The notes beneath the pieces were generated by a model, which worked only from the letters and a program-made list of their open reading frames with translations, was not told where the DNA came from and ran no database searches. A program made the translations under genes and the position numbers. Of a stretch of 64,000 bases of DNA, positions 1 through 11,624 are shown in pieces. The DNA lies in the NCBI RefSeq assembly GCF_016545825.1, contig NC_052618.1:45330196-45394195 (forward strand), read 5' to 3'. How positions within the stretch are numbered: the stretch's first letter is position 1; the number at the start of each line of letters is the position of its first letter. This DNA is from Eucalyptus grandis. Lineage: Eukaryota; Streptophyta; Magnoliopsida; Myrtales; Myrtaceae.

Positions 1-1984
1 GTTCGACGAGCCTAGTCAACTCTTCTGGTATTTTGCCATTTAAATTGTTTGCGAAAGGTCAATGGAATAGAAGAATTGCAGTGTCTTGCCATACATTTGG
101 CTAGTTCCCTTTGTATTAACTAGGACGTTGATTGATGGCTTATCCAGCCAATATGGTTGATCATTAATATCTCCAACCATAGACAACAATCCACCAAAAC
201 ACAGCGGAATGCTTCCGGAAATGTTGTTCTGTGCTAGGCTTAAAAAATGGAGAGAGCTAAGTTGGCAGAGTTGAGAGGGAATGCTTCCGGTGAAACTATT
301 CTTCTCAAGATCGATCGGGGCTAATAATTGAGAATGTTGTCCAAATGGAGGAATTTCACCAGTGAAGTCATTATCACTTAGATCAAGGAGCAGGAGGTAA
401 GTTAGGTTTGACAAACATTTGGGAAGCACTTTGTCGAAGCCATTTCTATGCGGGACCCAGAACTTGTAATTGCTTCAAATGGCGAAAGAGTTAGTGAAAT
501 GACCACTTAACCTTTGTTGTCACCGAGAAGAATCCATTCCGGTGCTTCCAACTTTTTCAGACATAAGGGTAGTGTCCCGGATAGTTGGTTCTTTGACAGA
601 TCAAGATATAATAGGTTCCCCATTGCACAAAGTGAATCCGGTATGCTGCCCGCCGAGACTGCTTACCGAAAAGAATCGAAATCGTAGCGATTACATCTTG
701 TTTCCGTCAATTAAAATGGGACATAGCGTTAAGTAAAATGTCGGAAAGCCAATTGGGAATTTCATCTCGAGGTGTTTGCATTGGACATGTACAAGTATGA
801 AATATTCCTCTGTAAGTATGAAATATTCCTCTCGTGTTTGAAGCCACAATGGAAATTTCGGTCCCACATCACAACGACATGTTAATCCATTGAACTTGGA
901 ATGGAGGAACCCAGCCGGGATCAAAACTTAAAACAAGTTCATTAGACGAAGTGGACAAATGGGTCAGGCTCGTGAGATTAGCAAAGTGCGATTCACTAAC
1001 AACTCCATTTAAAGAATTATTTGTTATGTACAACACCTCTAGATTAGATAGTCGCCCAATACTTTCTGGGATGTTCCCACTCAATTTGTTGTGGCTGAGA
1101 TCCAACTTTGTTAGAGATGATAGCTCTCCCAGAGTTACTGGAATAGGTCCCCAAATCAAGTTTTGTGACAGACTTAGGTACTCGAGATCTTTGAAACTCC
1201 CAATTGGCTTGGTAGAAAACCACTGAAATTATTGCGGTGAAATCACAAATCCTCGGGTTACTTTGTGCCGACTCCAAAGGACCACGGATGATGCTCCCAA
1301 CATCTCCATCAAAGTTATTAGACGCCAACCTTAATTCATGCAACTTGTAGAGACTGCTGAAGTTTTTCAGAATTTGATCGCCTAGAAAATTATGAGACAC
1401 ATCGAGAAAGGAAAGTTGTCGATTATTATCAAAGAGTGTCTGGGAAATGCGCCTTTCAAATGATTTGCCCTCAAATCGATATGCTCGAGCTTGCTAAAGT
1501 TGTAGAACCGGGAGGAATAGTTGAATTTATGGAATTGCCTGATAGATCCAGGAATATTAAAGAAGTGAAGTTGACGGATAGAGAGTGAGGAAGTTTTTCG
1601 AGAGAACAATCCTTCAACTGCAAAGATTGCAGTGAAGAAAGCACATTAATGGAACTCAACCAATCTGTGGCATTCCCAAGGTCATTGCCAGAGAGGCGAA
1701 GGTATTTCAAGGAAGATAATTTCGACACCCATTGGAGGTTATCAGTTGTTAAAGAACCCTCGCCAAACCTACTAGCAAGATCTAGATATCGCAAGTTGGA
1801 CAGGTTACCGAGGTGATGAGGTATGTTTCCGTCAAAACCTGCAGATGATAGATTAAGATACTCTAGTCTCTGGAGAGTACCAAAAAATTGGGGGATTTTT
1901 TGCTTCGAAAATTTGTTGAGGCTGAGGTCTAGATACTTCAAATGCTTTAGTTTAGCCAAAGATGCATGGATTTTACCTGCCAAG
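1..1984 (-). pseudogene. LRR receptor-like protein pseudogene, copy A, 3' part
   Basis: Degenerate minus-strand gene for an extracellular leucine-rich-repeat receptor-like protein of the EIX2 type, a family of plasma-membrane immune receptors without a kinase. Many LRR blocks of the LxxLxLSxNxLSGxIP kind are readable at 1984-1471, 1400-1044, 1159-869 and 429-40, but in different frames and with stops, so several indels must have occurred. The order matches copy B (36443-39584) block for block, and the window edge corresponds to about 37108 in copy B, so the C-terminal LRRs, membrane helix and tail lie outside the window. The 5' part is displaced to 11310-11624 by retrotransposon E1. The breakpoint lies within a conserved SSLAGKIHASL stretch just after the N-terminal cap. 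A functional product is not possible. Seen directly: LRR motifs, frame breaks, colinearity. Inferred: immune-receptor ancestry. Confidence 0.93.
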
Positions 1985-2894
1985 TGTTGGAGAAATCTTC
2001 TTGAAGTGTTTTGAAGTTGACAAATCGTTTCTATCAGTCTAGTCTGAAGGCTTGCAGACTCTGCTATTTAAAGTCCGAAGACCTTGGGACAGCCGACTCA
2101 AGACTCAAAGTCTATCTTCATTGACATCTCTAATCCGTTGAAGAAAGGTTATCCCGAATCTGGATGTTTCGTTGAGGATTTAACCTTATCAACTGGAGAA
2201 GATCTCATGGCTGGAGAAGACATAAACGGAGTCCTTTGATTGATCGAAGATTGATTCGATAATTGAAGATCCGGTGATTGCCTAAATATTATTGGAAGGT
2301 TCTCGCTTATGGAAACCGAGATGCGGTTGTATGGGCGAACGGATTGATGGGCTATCAACACGTTCCATTTATAGCTTGAACAATCTTCCTAATTGATTCC
2401 GTCAACGGGTAGATTGGAGGAATTCCTTTTGTAAGTGCCAACGGGTATGATGGCATAAAGGAGTATATAAGGAAGACTGTCTTAGTTGTTCAAGGTGTGC
2501 GCGATAGAAGAATTCCAAAGTCTGAAGCTCCTTTTTTTTTAGACAAATCCTTTGAGCAAACACTTGTATACGAAAGAGAGAGTCTATATTTGTGAGAAAT
2601 CTTGAGGAGGTGTGGTAGAACATCTACACTACACTTTGTGGAATCAAGGCAAAGGCTGTCTTTGTAACCTCTTTCTTGTTCATAGTGGAATCCAGCCAAT
2701 AGGGTCATCGGTGAAGAAGAGTGGACGTAGGCTTGATATAAGCCGAACCACTATAAACCGCGTGTTCAATTTTCTCTTCTCTCGCCTTACTTTCATTATC
2801 GTTTCATCCAACTGTCTAGTATTGTGCAATTGCTTGAGAAAAATTCTTTATATACCTATTCACCCCCCTCTAGGTACTCATACTAGCAATATCA
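1985..2894 (+). repeat. 5' LTR of E1
   Basis: Direct repeat of 10400-11309, 910 bp. It begins TGTTGGAGAAATC and ends AGCAATATCA, giving the canonical TG...CA ends. Scattered substitutions and small indels separate it from the 3' LTR, for example near 2090 and 2160. The LTRs of E2 start with the same TGTTGGAGAA and share the CAGTCTAGTCTGAA stretch, which puts both elements in one family. Confidence 0.95.
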
Positions 2895-2896
2895 AT

Positions 2897-2908
2897 TGGT
2901 ATCAGAGC
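2897..2908 (+). other. Primer binding site of E1
   Basis: TGGTATCAGAGC, the usual plant copia sequence complementary to the 3' end of initiator methionine tRNA. It starts two bases after the 5' LTR and is where minus-strand DNA synthesis would be primed. Confidence 0.93.
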
Positions 2909-2956
2909 CCGTGTACTTACTTTATTTGAAGTGTTTTACTTCGTAGTAAAAGATCC

Positions 2957-4650
2957 ATGGCTAGTATGCTAGCACCGGGGCGATGGAAGGGCAAAGCAAT
3001 ACCAGACCACCCTACTTTGATGGAAAGGATTACAACATCGGAAGAACAAGATGAAAGCTTTCCTTCGATCAAAGGATCCTCTCGGAATGGGACGTTGTAG
3101 AAAAAGGAATTACTCCTACCACTTTGCATCGGTCTCGAAAGAGGAAAAGAAACGTGAAACCATCGGAATGTCTCGGGAAGAAATAATCAAGAGACAAACA
3201 CTCGATGCAAAAGCAATTTACTCCTTATATTGTGCTTTATCACCAACTGAATATAATAGAATATCTTCTTGTGGTACAGCAAAAGAAGTTTAGGACAGAT
3301 TGCATATCACCTATGAAGGAACAGATCGAGTGAAGGAAACTAGAATCAACATTCTTCTCGGTCAATATGAAGCCTTCGAGAATGAAACCGGGAGAATCTA
3401 TATCGACATGTTTAGTCGTTTTACGTATATTGTGAATGGTCTTGAAAATCAAGGTCAACCAACTTCTGATCCCATGAAGGTAAACAAGCTACTGCGTGGA
3501 CTCTCTAGGGATTGGAATCACATAAAGACTTCGATAAGAGAGACGCAAAGAATTATGCCACTATCTATCGACGAGCTAATTGGAACTCTTCAGTCTTATG
3601 AAGTGGAACGGATCAATGAAGATGAAGATCCAAAAGGTAAGAAATCCATTGCATTAAAATCAAATGATGATTCGATGATACAGATTCTGAAGAAGATATG
3701 GACGATGAGGAGCTTGCTCTCATGATAAGAAGATTCAGAAAACTGAATAGAAAAGGAAGAAGGTTCAACTCAAAGAAACAAAGCTTTCAAAGACAAACCA
3801 GACCAAGTACGGTGATGATGAGGAACCAAACAAAGACATAGTCCGCTTTGAATGTAAGAAAAAGGGACACATCGGACCCAACTGTCCTCTTCGAAGAAGA
3901 AGAAAGGAAAAGCTGAAAGATTTCGAAAAGCTCTCAAAGCCGAAACACAGGTGACACGAGTGTGAAGAAAGTGATGATGAATATGCCAATCTATGTCGAT
4001 GGCACAATCGGACTCGGACTGGATCGGACTCGGAGCGGTGAATTTGAGGCAAGTGATATTAAAATTCTGTCAAAGTTTCTAAATATATTGATGAATTATG
4101 TTTCGGTCTTAAGACTTCTCTCAAAAGAATTTCCGAACTGAAAAGGAAAACTCAGCTCTAAAAAAAAAAAGGAAAATGTTTTAGTAGAAAGAGTTAAAAG
4201 TCTAGACTTGACTATTTCCAATCTTAAAGAAAATGGAGATAATCTTTCAAAAGAAAATGTCTTTTTAAAAACAGACTTATCAAATATATCAAAGAAATTT
4301 TCAATAGGGTCTAAAAAAAACTTGAGAAAATTCTTTCAGCACAAAGACCTTACTTCAATAAGTCCGGTCTAGGAATGTCGAAGAAACAATTCCCCGATTG
4401 ATTTTCCTAAAGTAAAAGAAAGAATTAAGAAAAGACTCTCGAGAGAGGTTTACAAAAATCACTTCAAGAAAGTTTTTGTAAAATCTGTAGGAAGAAATGC
4501 TCTAAAATGTTCAAAATGCAACAGTCCGGATCACTTTGAGAAAGAGTGTCCTATGATTTGGAAACCTGTTAAGAGAATATGGGCTATCTTGCTTATGTTA
4601 CTAACACAAAAGGACCCAAGAAAGTTTGGGTACCAAAGAAAGCTTGAGAC
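2957..4650 (+). pseudogene. E1 gag region, frameshifted
   Basis: Capsid/nucleocapsid region of E1. The likely start is the ATG at 2957 (MASMLAPG), which E2 shares. Reading resumes in other frames at 3051 and 3300-3725, where the copia gag core is visible (AKAIYSLYCALSPTEYNRI, then GLSRDWNHIKTSIRETQRI). Two CCHC zinc knuckles follow. The one near 3838-3885 has lost its first cysteine (CGC, Arg, where E2 has Cys), and the one near 4508-4555 reads CSKCNSPDHFEKEC and is intact. Several indels break the frame, so no complete gag can be made. The family role is to package element RNA into cytoplasmic particles. Confidence 0.85.
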
Positions 4651-5900
4651 TCTTTTTTAAATGCGAGTCACCGTCAAGAAAAGGTAAAGTGGTATCTTGA
4701 CGGTGGATGCTCAAGACACATGACGGGAGACTCAAATTGTTTTATAAAGATTGCTCAAGTAAATGGTGGAAAAGTTTCATTTGGAGGAAACAACAAAGGG
4801 AGTATTGTGGGATTTGGAACTGAAAATTGGAAATCTCACAATAAACGAAGCCAGCTTATGGCACGAAAGCTTGGTCATGTCAACATGAAGCAATTAGCCA
4901 AAATCTCATCAAAGCAGCTTGTTCAAGGACTACCCAAATTACCTTATCAAAAGACTGATCCATGCACTCCATGTATTAAGGAAAACAGGTAAGAAATTCA
5001 TTCAAGCCAATAAATCATGTCTCTACTAATCATGTACTACGCTTGCTGCATATGGATCTCTTCGGACCAACCAGAACACGAGTATTGGAGGTAAGAAATA
5101 TTGCCTAGTAATTGTGGACGATTACTCCCGTTTTACTTGGGTATATTTCCTTGCAAGTAAGTCTAAAACCTTCTCGTATTTTGAAAAGTTTGCTAAAAGG
5201 TTCAAAATGAAAAAGGATGTGTTATCTCAAGTATAAGAACAGATCATGGAGGTGAATTTGAAAATCAAGATTTTACAAAATTTTGTGATGAATCTGGCTT
5301 TAATCATGTGTTCTCCTCTCCATATACTCCTCAAAGAAAATGGAGTTATGGAAAGAAAGAACAGATCTCTTCGAGAAATGGCTAGAACTCTTTTAATTGA
5401 AAGCAAGATTTCTTCACGATTTTGGGCTGAAGTCAAGTTTCAACAGCATGTTATATCATCAATAGAGTCTTCTTAAGACCTATTCTAGAGAAAACCCCTT
5501 ACGAATTGTTCAAAGATAAGAAGCCTATTGTTTCATACTTTCATGTATTCGGTTGCAAATGTTTTATATTGAAAAATGCAAAAGATCGAGTTGGTAAGTT
5601 TGAAGAAAGATCGAGATGAAGGTATCTTCCTTGGATATTCTACATCAAGCAAAGCCTTCAGAGTCTATAACAAGAAGAGCTAGTCTATGGAGGAGTCAAT
5701 GAATGTCAAATTCCAAGACTCAACGGAAGATGAATCAAGTCAGACTCATTAAGAAGAGTCCGAACCTCTCCGCATCTTCCAAAGCTTACATCTCAAGAAG
5801 CATCTCGCTACTGGAAAATCAGCTTCAAGATGTTCGTGAAAATCCAAACAAAGAAAGAGATCATCAACCGGACAGATCAACGAGTAACTAGAAGCATAAG
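4651..5900 (+). pseudogene. E1 protease and integrase region, frameshifted
   Basis: The aspartic protease region begins near 4690 with WYLDGGCSRHMTGD, where the usual D-S/T-G reads DGG (DGGCS), so the catalytic triplet appears altered. The GAG-pre-integrase motif is at 4855-4990 (ARKLGHVNMKQLAKISSKQL, then CTPC). Integrase core pieces follow in changing frames: HMDLFGPTRT near 5047, VDDYSRFTW near 5116, RTDHGGEFEN near 5238, and a block with NGVMERKNRSLREMARTLL near 5340. This matches the order of a copia polyprotein and of E2 28234-29238. Multiple frameshifts and stops make it non-functional. Confidence 0.85.
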
Positions 5901-5929
5901 TCCAAATTCATCCCAAAGATCTTATAATC

Positions 5930-7535
5930 GGCGAAATGAATGAAGGAATTCGCACGAGATCCAAAAGGCGAGAAGAGTCTAGTCTTTGTGGCTCTCGTTT
6001 CTGAAATTGAACCAAAAAGCATAGAAGAAGCTTTATCGATGAAAGCTGGATTGAAGCTATGCAAGAAGAGCTCGGGCAGTTTAGCATTAATGATGTCCGG
6101 GAATTGACATCCAAACCAAAAGGTAAAACCGTTATTGGAGCTAAATGGGTGTTCGAAACAAGATAAATGAGAAAGGAAAAGTCGTACGAAACAAAGCAAG
6201 ACTCGTGGCCAAGGGATATACGCAAGAAGAAGGAATAGACTATGATGAGACTTATGCTCCAAAGCAAGGTTAGAAGCTATTCGACTATTACTTGCGTTTG
6301 CTTGTTATAAGAATTTCAGGTTATTCCAAATGGACGTCAAAAGCGCCTTCCTAAATGGAGTCATCCAAGAGGAAGTTTATGTGGAACAACCACCGGGTTT
6401 GAAGACCCAAAGAAGCCGGACTCGGTCTTGGGCGAAGAAGGCTCTGTATGGTTTAAAGCAAGCACCTCGAGCTTGGTACGACAGATTAAGTAAGTTTTTA
6501 ATACAAAATGGTTTTGTCAAAGGTAAAGTGGATACTACTTTATTTATCAAAAAGGAGAACAAAAGTTTCTTACTTGTTCAAATATATGTGGACGACATTA
6601 TATTCGGATCTTCTAATGAAAATATGTGCAAGAAATTTTCTAAGTCTATGCAGGATGAATTTGAAATGAGTATGATGGGAGAGTTAACATTCTTTCTTGG
6701 TCTTCAAGTAAAACAATTGAAGGAAGGAACCTTTATTTATCAAGAAAAATATGTTAATGATCTTGTCAAAAAATTTGGACTGGAAAAGTGCAAAAGACCG
6801 ACATACCGATGTCAAGTTCTTTGAAGATAGACAAAGATGAAGAAGGGAAGAAAGTTGATCAAAAGCATGTACGAAGCATCATTGGTTCACTCCTTTATCT
6901 TACTACTTCTAGACCTGACATCTTGTTGAGTGTTTGCATCTGTGCTAGGTTTCAATCAGATCCTAGAGAATCCCATCTTAGTGCTGCGAAACGCATCATT
7001 AAATACGTTGCTTCATCATCAAGCATCAGTCTTTGGTATCCTAAGAAGGAGACTTTAATCTTAAGGATATTCGAGACGCAGATCTGGCTGGTTGCGAGTT
7101 GATAGAAAGAGCACTTCGGGAACTTGCCGGTTGCTTGGAAGCGGGACGGTGTCTTGGTTTTCAAGGAAACAAAGCACCGTGTCTCTTTCAACAACGAAGC
7201 GAGTATGTAGCCACAGGAAGCTGCTGTTCGCAAATTCTATGGATAAAACAACGGCTAAGAGACTTTGAAATTGAAGACTCATGCACGGAGATTAATTGCG
7301 ACAACACCGGCGCTATCAACCTCACCAAAATCCAATTCTCCACTCAAGAGCAAAGCATATAGAGATTCGACATCATTTTATAAGAGACCATGTTCAAAAT
7401 GGAGATGTTTCAATTCAATTTGTTGACTCAAAGAATCAAGCGGCGGATATATTCACAAAGCCTTTGGAGAAAAATCAATTTGAGTCTATACGCTCGAGAC
7501 TCAACATTTTGAGGTATGAGGATATCAAAGTCTAA
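5930..7535 (+). pseudogene. E1 reverse transcriptase and RNase H region, frameshifted
   Basis: The reverse transcriptase is recognisable from about 6050 (the stretch equivalent to KGKSIIGAKWVFKNK in E2) through FQMDVKSAFLNGVIQEEVYV near 6325. It continues through KKALYGLKQAPRAWYDRLS and the catalytic YVDDIIFGS near 6585. RNase H follows: residues like CSQILWIKQRLRDFEIE near 7227 and, at 7296-7535, HHFIRDHVQNGDVSIQFVDS ending in a typical DIFTKPLEK tail. The longest open piece (6330-6824) is 164 codons; frame changes near 6255, 6800, 7090 and 7350 break the rest. The encoded enzymes would copy element RNA to DNA. Confidence 0.9.
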
Positions 7536-7962
7536 AGACTTTCGGACTCGAACTTACAAGACTTTATCGAAAGACAGTCTTGGTACGTCCGTCGGGCTTG
7601 TAAGTCTTTCTATCTTGAATCTCAACTTGAAAAGGTACGATTGTCGGTTGTGTTCAAATTGTTGCTATATTTAATTGAAGTAAATATTGCATCGTTTCAT
7701 TTTCAAAAGGGAAGTTATTTTTTAAATTGCTATTTTTGCGGAAAAAGACAGTTATTTTGAAAAGGCATATTTTTATTTCCTTTATGACGGTTCGTTTATC
7801 CCTCTTTTAACCGATCTTGAACTGTCGATTCCTCTTCACTTTTCTCTCAAAAACCCTAGAAAACATCGATCCTCCATTCCCGTTTGTCTTCTTCGTTTAA
7901 TCCTCAAAAGTTGTCATCTTTCACAGGAAAGTCAAGCAAGGAATCTTCCAAAAACCGATAAA

Positions 7963-10005
7963 GATGTCATCTTCAAGAAAGTCTTCGAGAATTGCAAGCG
8001 GGGACCACGGCGGATGAGTGAGGGCCTACGCACTTCGATCTTGCGAAGATGAAGTGACTCCGGATCAGCAAGCGAGCCCACAACATTCTCAACAGCGTCA
8101 TTCTCCTCCATCTAGTCCTCAAGGCGTTGATCATCAACAACGGGAAGAAATCATCGAGGATGCGAGACCACCGTAAGAGTTCAAAAGCCCGCTTATATTT
8201 ATCGGTTATATCGTGCCCTAAAAGGAATTTGTACTCCTTTGAACTACATTGATGATTTTCTTAAAGACAAAGGACATGGGAACGAATATATCTTTCTGAA
8301 AAAAATGGAAAGTTTGGGAATTGCTCGAAAAGGGTGGCCGAGGAAACCCTTGCAAATATCCCAAGTGATCCTCGTGGATTTGGGGGCCGAATCCGTAGAT
8401 GGGAATGATGATGATAAATTGTACATCAATTCCAACCGAAAATGGGTGTTGCTGTTGATAACCAAGGAAAAAGGGGAGATTTGTTCGGATCAAAGGAGCA
8501 AAAGGATCTGTACTCGAAATTGCTTTGAAGCGTGGGGTGATAAACCCTAGGAGTGTAGATTTTGATTTTCTGGATGCTTTGTGAATATGAACTTGAGGAA
8601 AAGTTCAGTTATCTTCAACTTGAAAAGTTACGCTCGACTCTACGAGAGGCCTATCTTTGAATTAATCGCATATTTCTATTCAAATCTAAGCTTTTGGATG
8701 CGAATAGATTCTCGTTCAGCGTTAAAGACCAAGATTATGTTGTGGATATGAATATGCTTTGGGAGATGTGTTAGAAGTCGAAAGAGGAAGATATCAGCCA
8801 ATCAAAGTTTCCATTGCTCGGGCCACTCTTGAACTGGTGAAGGACAGGAGAACAGATGAAAAGATCACCTACTTAAAGATGGGTGCATTCAACATCTTGC
8901 TTCACAAGATTGTGATTAATTGCCTCCGACCAAAATCAACTTCCAAGACCGATGTTTCAAGTTCGGAGGCCAAGTTGATGTATGCCATTCTCTTTGGAAA
9001 AGGTTTTCTCTCCCTCACACTTTGTGATGTTTCACATGTATAGAGCAATGATGAAGGACGAGAGGTCAACTCCCTTACCCAAGCCTTGTTACGAAGTTAT
9101 TCGGACATCGAATATTCAGCCTCCACAAATCTTTTATGTTCGACCATGCGATCATATGGTGGTAGGTCTGAAAATGGTGACCAAAATGCGTCGAAGGAAC
9201 TGAGCAAGGAGTTGGAGAAATTCAAGGAGAAGACTCTGCAAAATCTCATCAAATATCTTCGCAGCTAAAAGAAAAGGGAAGGAGCCCATGGTTGCTCCAT
9301 CCAAGAGAAGAAGAGCTCTCATTGTTGAGGATGAAGATGATGAGGAAGACATCACCATCTCTCGCATTGGCTTTGAAGAATTTAAGTCGTCTGTTCCACG
9401 AAAGAATCGGAGCAAATGACGAAAGAAGCGAGAGGAGAAGGAAGAAGAAGAAATAGAAGCTGAAAAAGAAACGAGAGGAGGAAAGACTGAAGAAGAAAGA
9501 AGAGAAGAAGGAGAACTGAAGAACACTCTTCTCCACCCGTAGGCATGGAAACAGGGGAGATCAAGAGAAAGGAGTGAAGTCTTCATGTCCTGATGCAAGT
9601 GAAGGAATCGGTCGCTCACCGCGGACCCAGGAGGAATTTTATGCATCTCAATTTCCATAAGAAGGTCATGAAGTTTCATCGCCAAACCTGCAAGATTATC
9701 TTTGATCTACCATCATCTGCATTTACTCCATCGAGATCGAGCCGAAGCAAGTACTCAAACCGATAATGGAGCAGATTTTCGCAGAATCATGGATATTCTT
9801 TTGGAAATGCGAGGTCGATTTATGCCTTGGGATGCGAAGTTCAAAGCTTGAAGAATGAAGGTCAAGCTTCTTCCTGTTCATTGAATGATAAAATGCAAGC
9901 CCTCTCTGTTCGAATCAGGCCAATGCCAAGAGTGAGGAGATTGCACGGCTAAAGGAAGACTTTAAAAGGCTGGAAGGCATCGTTCAGTCTATGGAAGATT
10001 TCTAG
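7963..10005 (+). pseudogene. E1 third coding region (Sirevirus 3' ORF), degenerate
   Basis: Region between RNase H and the 3' LTR, colinear with E2 25948-24018. A likely start is the ATG at 7963 (MSSSRKSSRIASGDH), matching a similar start in E2. Pieces of the shared domain are at 8239-8550 (NYIDDFLKDKGHGNEYIFLK), 8759-9043 (EVERGRYQPIKVSIARATLE, then KIVINCLRPKSTSKTDVSSS) and about 9120-9210, followed by a Lys/Glu-rich tail near 9230-9530. Comparable 3' ORFs in Sireviruses are called envelope-like, and similar plant proteins are annotated as putative plant transposon proteins; that link is from memory. I see no convincing membrane segment. Function is unknown. Numerous frameshifts are present. 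Confidence 0.7.
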
Positions 10006-10056
10006 CTTGTCCGCGTTCCCAAGCAATCTTAACTTCATCTCATCCTTTTTAATGAT

Positions 10057-10073
10057 GACAAAAAGGGGGAGAG
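10057..10073 (+). other. Internal polypurine tract of E1
   Basis: GACAAAAAGGGGGAGAG, upstream of the true 3' purine tract and outside the decayed ORF. The same motif lies in E2 at about 23758-23776 in reverse complement. Repeated AAAAGGGGGAGA tracts before the 3' LTR are characteristic of Sirevirus elements. Confidence 0.75.
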
Positions 10074-10386
10074 ATGCAAGTTTTGATCAAAAACCTTTCA
10101 TTCAACTTTTAACTGTTTTGTTGGATTGTTTTGTGGTTTGAATCTGTTTGACTTTGGTTTGTGTCTGGATGAGAACTGAACTAGACTTGGACTTGACTGC
10201 TTCTATTAACTAATATTGATATCTTATGGATGGCTTCTTCATATTCTCGACTAACCTATTTTTCGTGGTTGCAGATTCTAGTGTTATTCTGTTAAGCCAT
10301 TTACCTCTATAAGATATGCATATGTGTTTGAGAAATGTTTTGCAGGTCAAAGATATCCAAATCTGCAGGAAAGTTTTGTCACCATC

Positions 10387-10399
10387 AAAAAGGGGAGAT
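10387..10399 (+). other. 3' polypurine tract of E1
   Basis: AAAAAGGGGAGAT directly abuts the TG of the 3' LTR at 10400. This is the expected primer site for plus-strand DNA synthesis. Confidence 0.85.
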
Positions 10400-11309
10400 T
10401 GTTGGAGAAATCTTCTTGAAGTGTTTTGAAGTTGACAAATCGTTTCTATCAGTCTAGTCTGAAGGCTTGCAGACTCTGCTATTTAAAGTCTGAAGACCTT
10501 GGGACAGCCAGACTCAAGACTCAAAGTCTATCTTCATTAACAGTCTCTAATCCGTTGAAGAAAGGTTATCCAGAACTGGATGTTTCGTTGAGGATTTAAC
10601 CTTATCAATTGGAGAAGATCTCATGGCTGGAGAAGACATAAACGGAGTCCTTTGATTGATCGAAGATTGATTCGATAATTGAAGATCCGGTGATTGCTTA
10701 AATATTATTGGAAGGTTCTGCTTATGGAAACCGAGATGCTGATTGTATGGGCGAACAGGATTGATGGGCTATCAACACGTTCCATTTATAGCTTGGACAA
10801 TCTTCCTAATTGATTCCGTCCAACGGGTAGATTGGAGGAATTCCTTTTGTAAGTGCCAACGGGTATGATGGCATAAAGGAGTATATAAGGAAGATTGTCT
10901 TAGTTGTTCAAGGTGTGCGCGATAGAAGAATTCCAAAGTCTGAAGCTCCTTTTTGTTTAGACAAATCCTTTGAGCGAATACTTGTATACGAAAGAGAGAG
11001 TCTATATTTGTGAGAAATCTTGAGGAGGTGTGGTAGAACATCTACACTACACTGTGGAATCAAGGCAAAGCTGTGCTGTAACCTCTTTCTTGTTCATAGT
11101 GGAATCCAGCCAATAGGTCAAGTCGGTGAAGAAGAGTGGACGTAGGCTTGATATAAGCCGAACCACTATAAACCGCGTGTTCAATTTTCTCTTCTCTCGT
11201 CTTACTTTGATTATCGTTTCATCCAACTGTCTAGTATTGTGCAATTGCTTGAGAAAAATTCTTTATATACCTATTCACCCCCCTCTAGGTACTCATACTA
11301 GCAATATCA
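10400..11309 (+). repeat. 3' LTR of E1
   Basis: 910 bp, the same length as the 5' LTR. It begins TGTTGGAGAAATC and ends AGCAATATCA, followed immediately by the second copy of the CCAAG target duplication. Confidence 0.95.
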
Positions 11310-11624
11310 CCAAGCTGCTCTTATCTAGACATGAGATATATCCGTCGGGGGAGGTCTCAAAGCATGGATTACGAAGATCGAGTTTGAAAACATGGCCAGT
11401 CTTTTTGCTGCATTCGACTCCTTTCCACTTACAACAGTCCTTACTTGTCCATGATGACAAGCGTTTAGAATGGTCGATGAGACCTTGCCTGAATTTCAAG
11501 AGAGCTTCTCTCTCGTACCAAAGCAGCTCACATTGGTGAAAGCTTCAGAATGGCCAAACTCAAATGATTGAAACACGAGAAGAGTCCACAATATGAGGGG
11601 TGCAAAGGCAGGGGCTGATGCCAT
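11310..11624 (-). pseudogene. LRR receptor-like protein pseudogene, copy A, 5' part
   Basis: N-terminal piece of RLP copy A, separated from 1-1984 by E1. The start ATG (11624-11622) and the signal-peptide region match copy B base for base over long stretches. The N-terminal LRR cap is clear: [20 protein letters not shown] followed by [20 protein letters not shown] small deletion near 11513, relative to copy B, shifts the frame between the signal peptide and the cap. At the codon where copy B has a stop (39342-39344), copy A still reads Lys, so the copies have decayed independently. The last five bases shared with the insertion site (11310-11314) are the target duplication. Confidence 0.92.

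Larger units (their letters stand above)
1985..11309 (+). mobile_element. Complete Ty1/copia Sirevirus-like retrotransposon E1
   Basis: Full-length LTR retrotransposon inserted in RLP copy A. Both LTRs are 910 bp (1985-2894 and 10400-11309), start TGTTGG and end ATATCA. The 5-bp target duplication CCAAG is perfect (1980-1984 and 11310-11314). A primer site complementary to initiator-Met tRNA follows the 5' LTR, and a purine tract ends directly before the 3' LTR. Internal order is gag, protease, integrase, reverse transcriptase, RNase H, which defines Ty1/copia, then about 2.5 kb holding a third coding region and an AAAAAGGGGGAGA tract. An extra 3' ORF and repeated purine tracts are hallmarks of the Sirevirus lineage, so that placement is inferred. 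The coding region has many small indels, and the two LTRs differ at scattered sites, so the element is not recent and is non-autonomous. E2 (22519-32182) is a close relative on the other strand. Confidence 0.95.

Noticed and set aside
9152..9685. 177-codon Ser/Phe-rich minus-strand ORF
   Set aside because: Antisense of the Lys/Glu-rich tail of the E1 third coding region.
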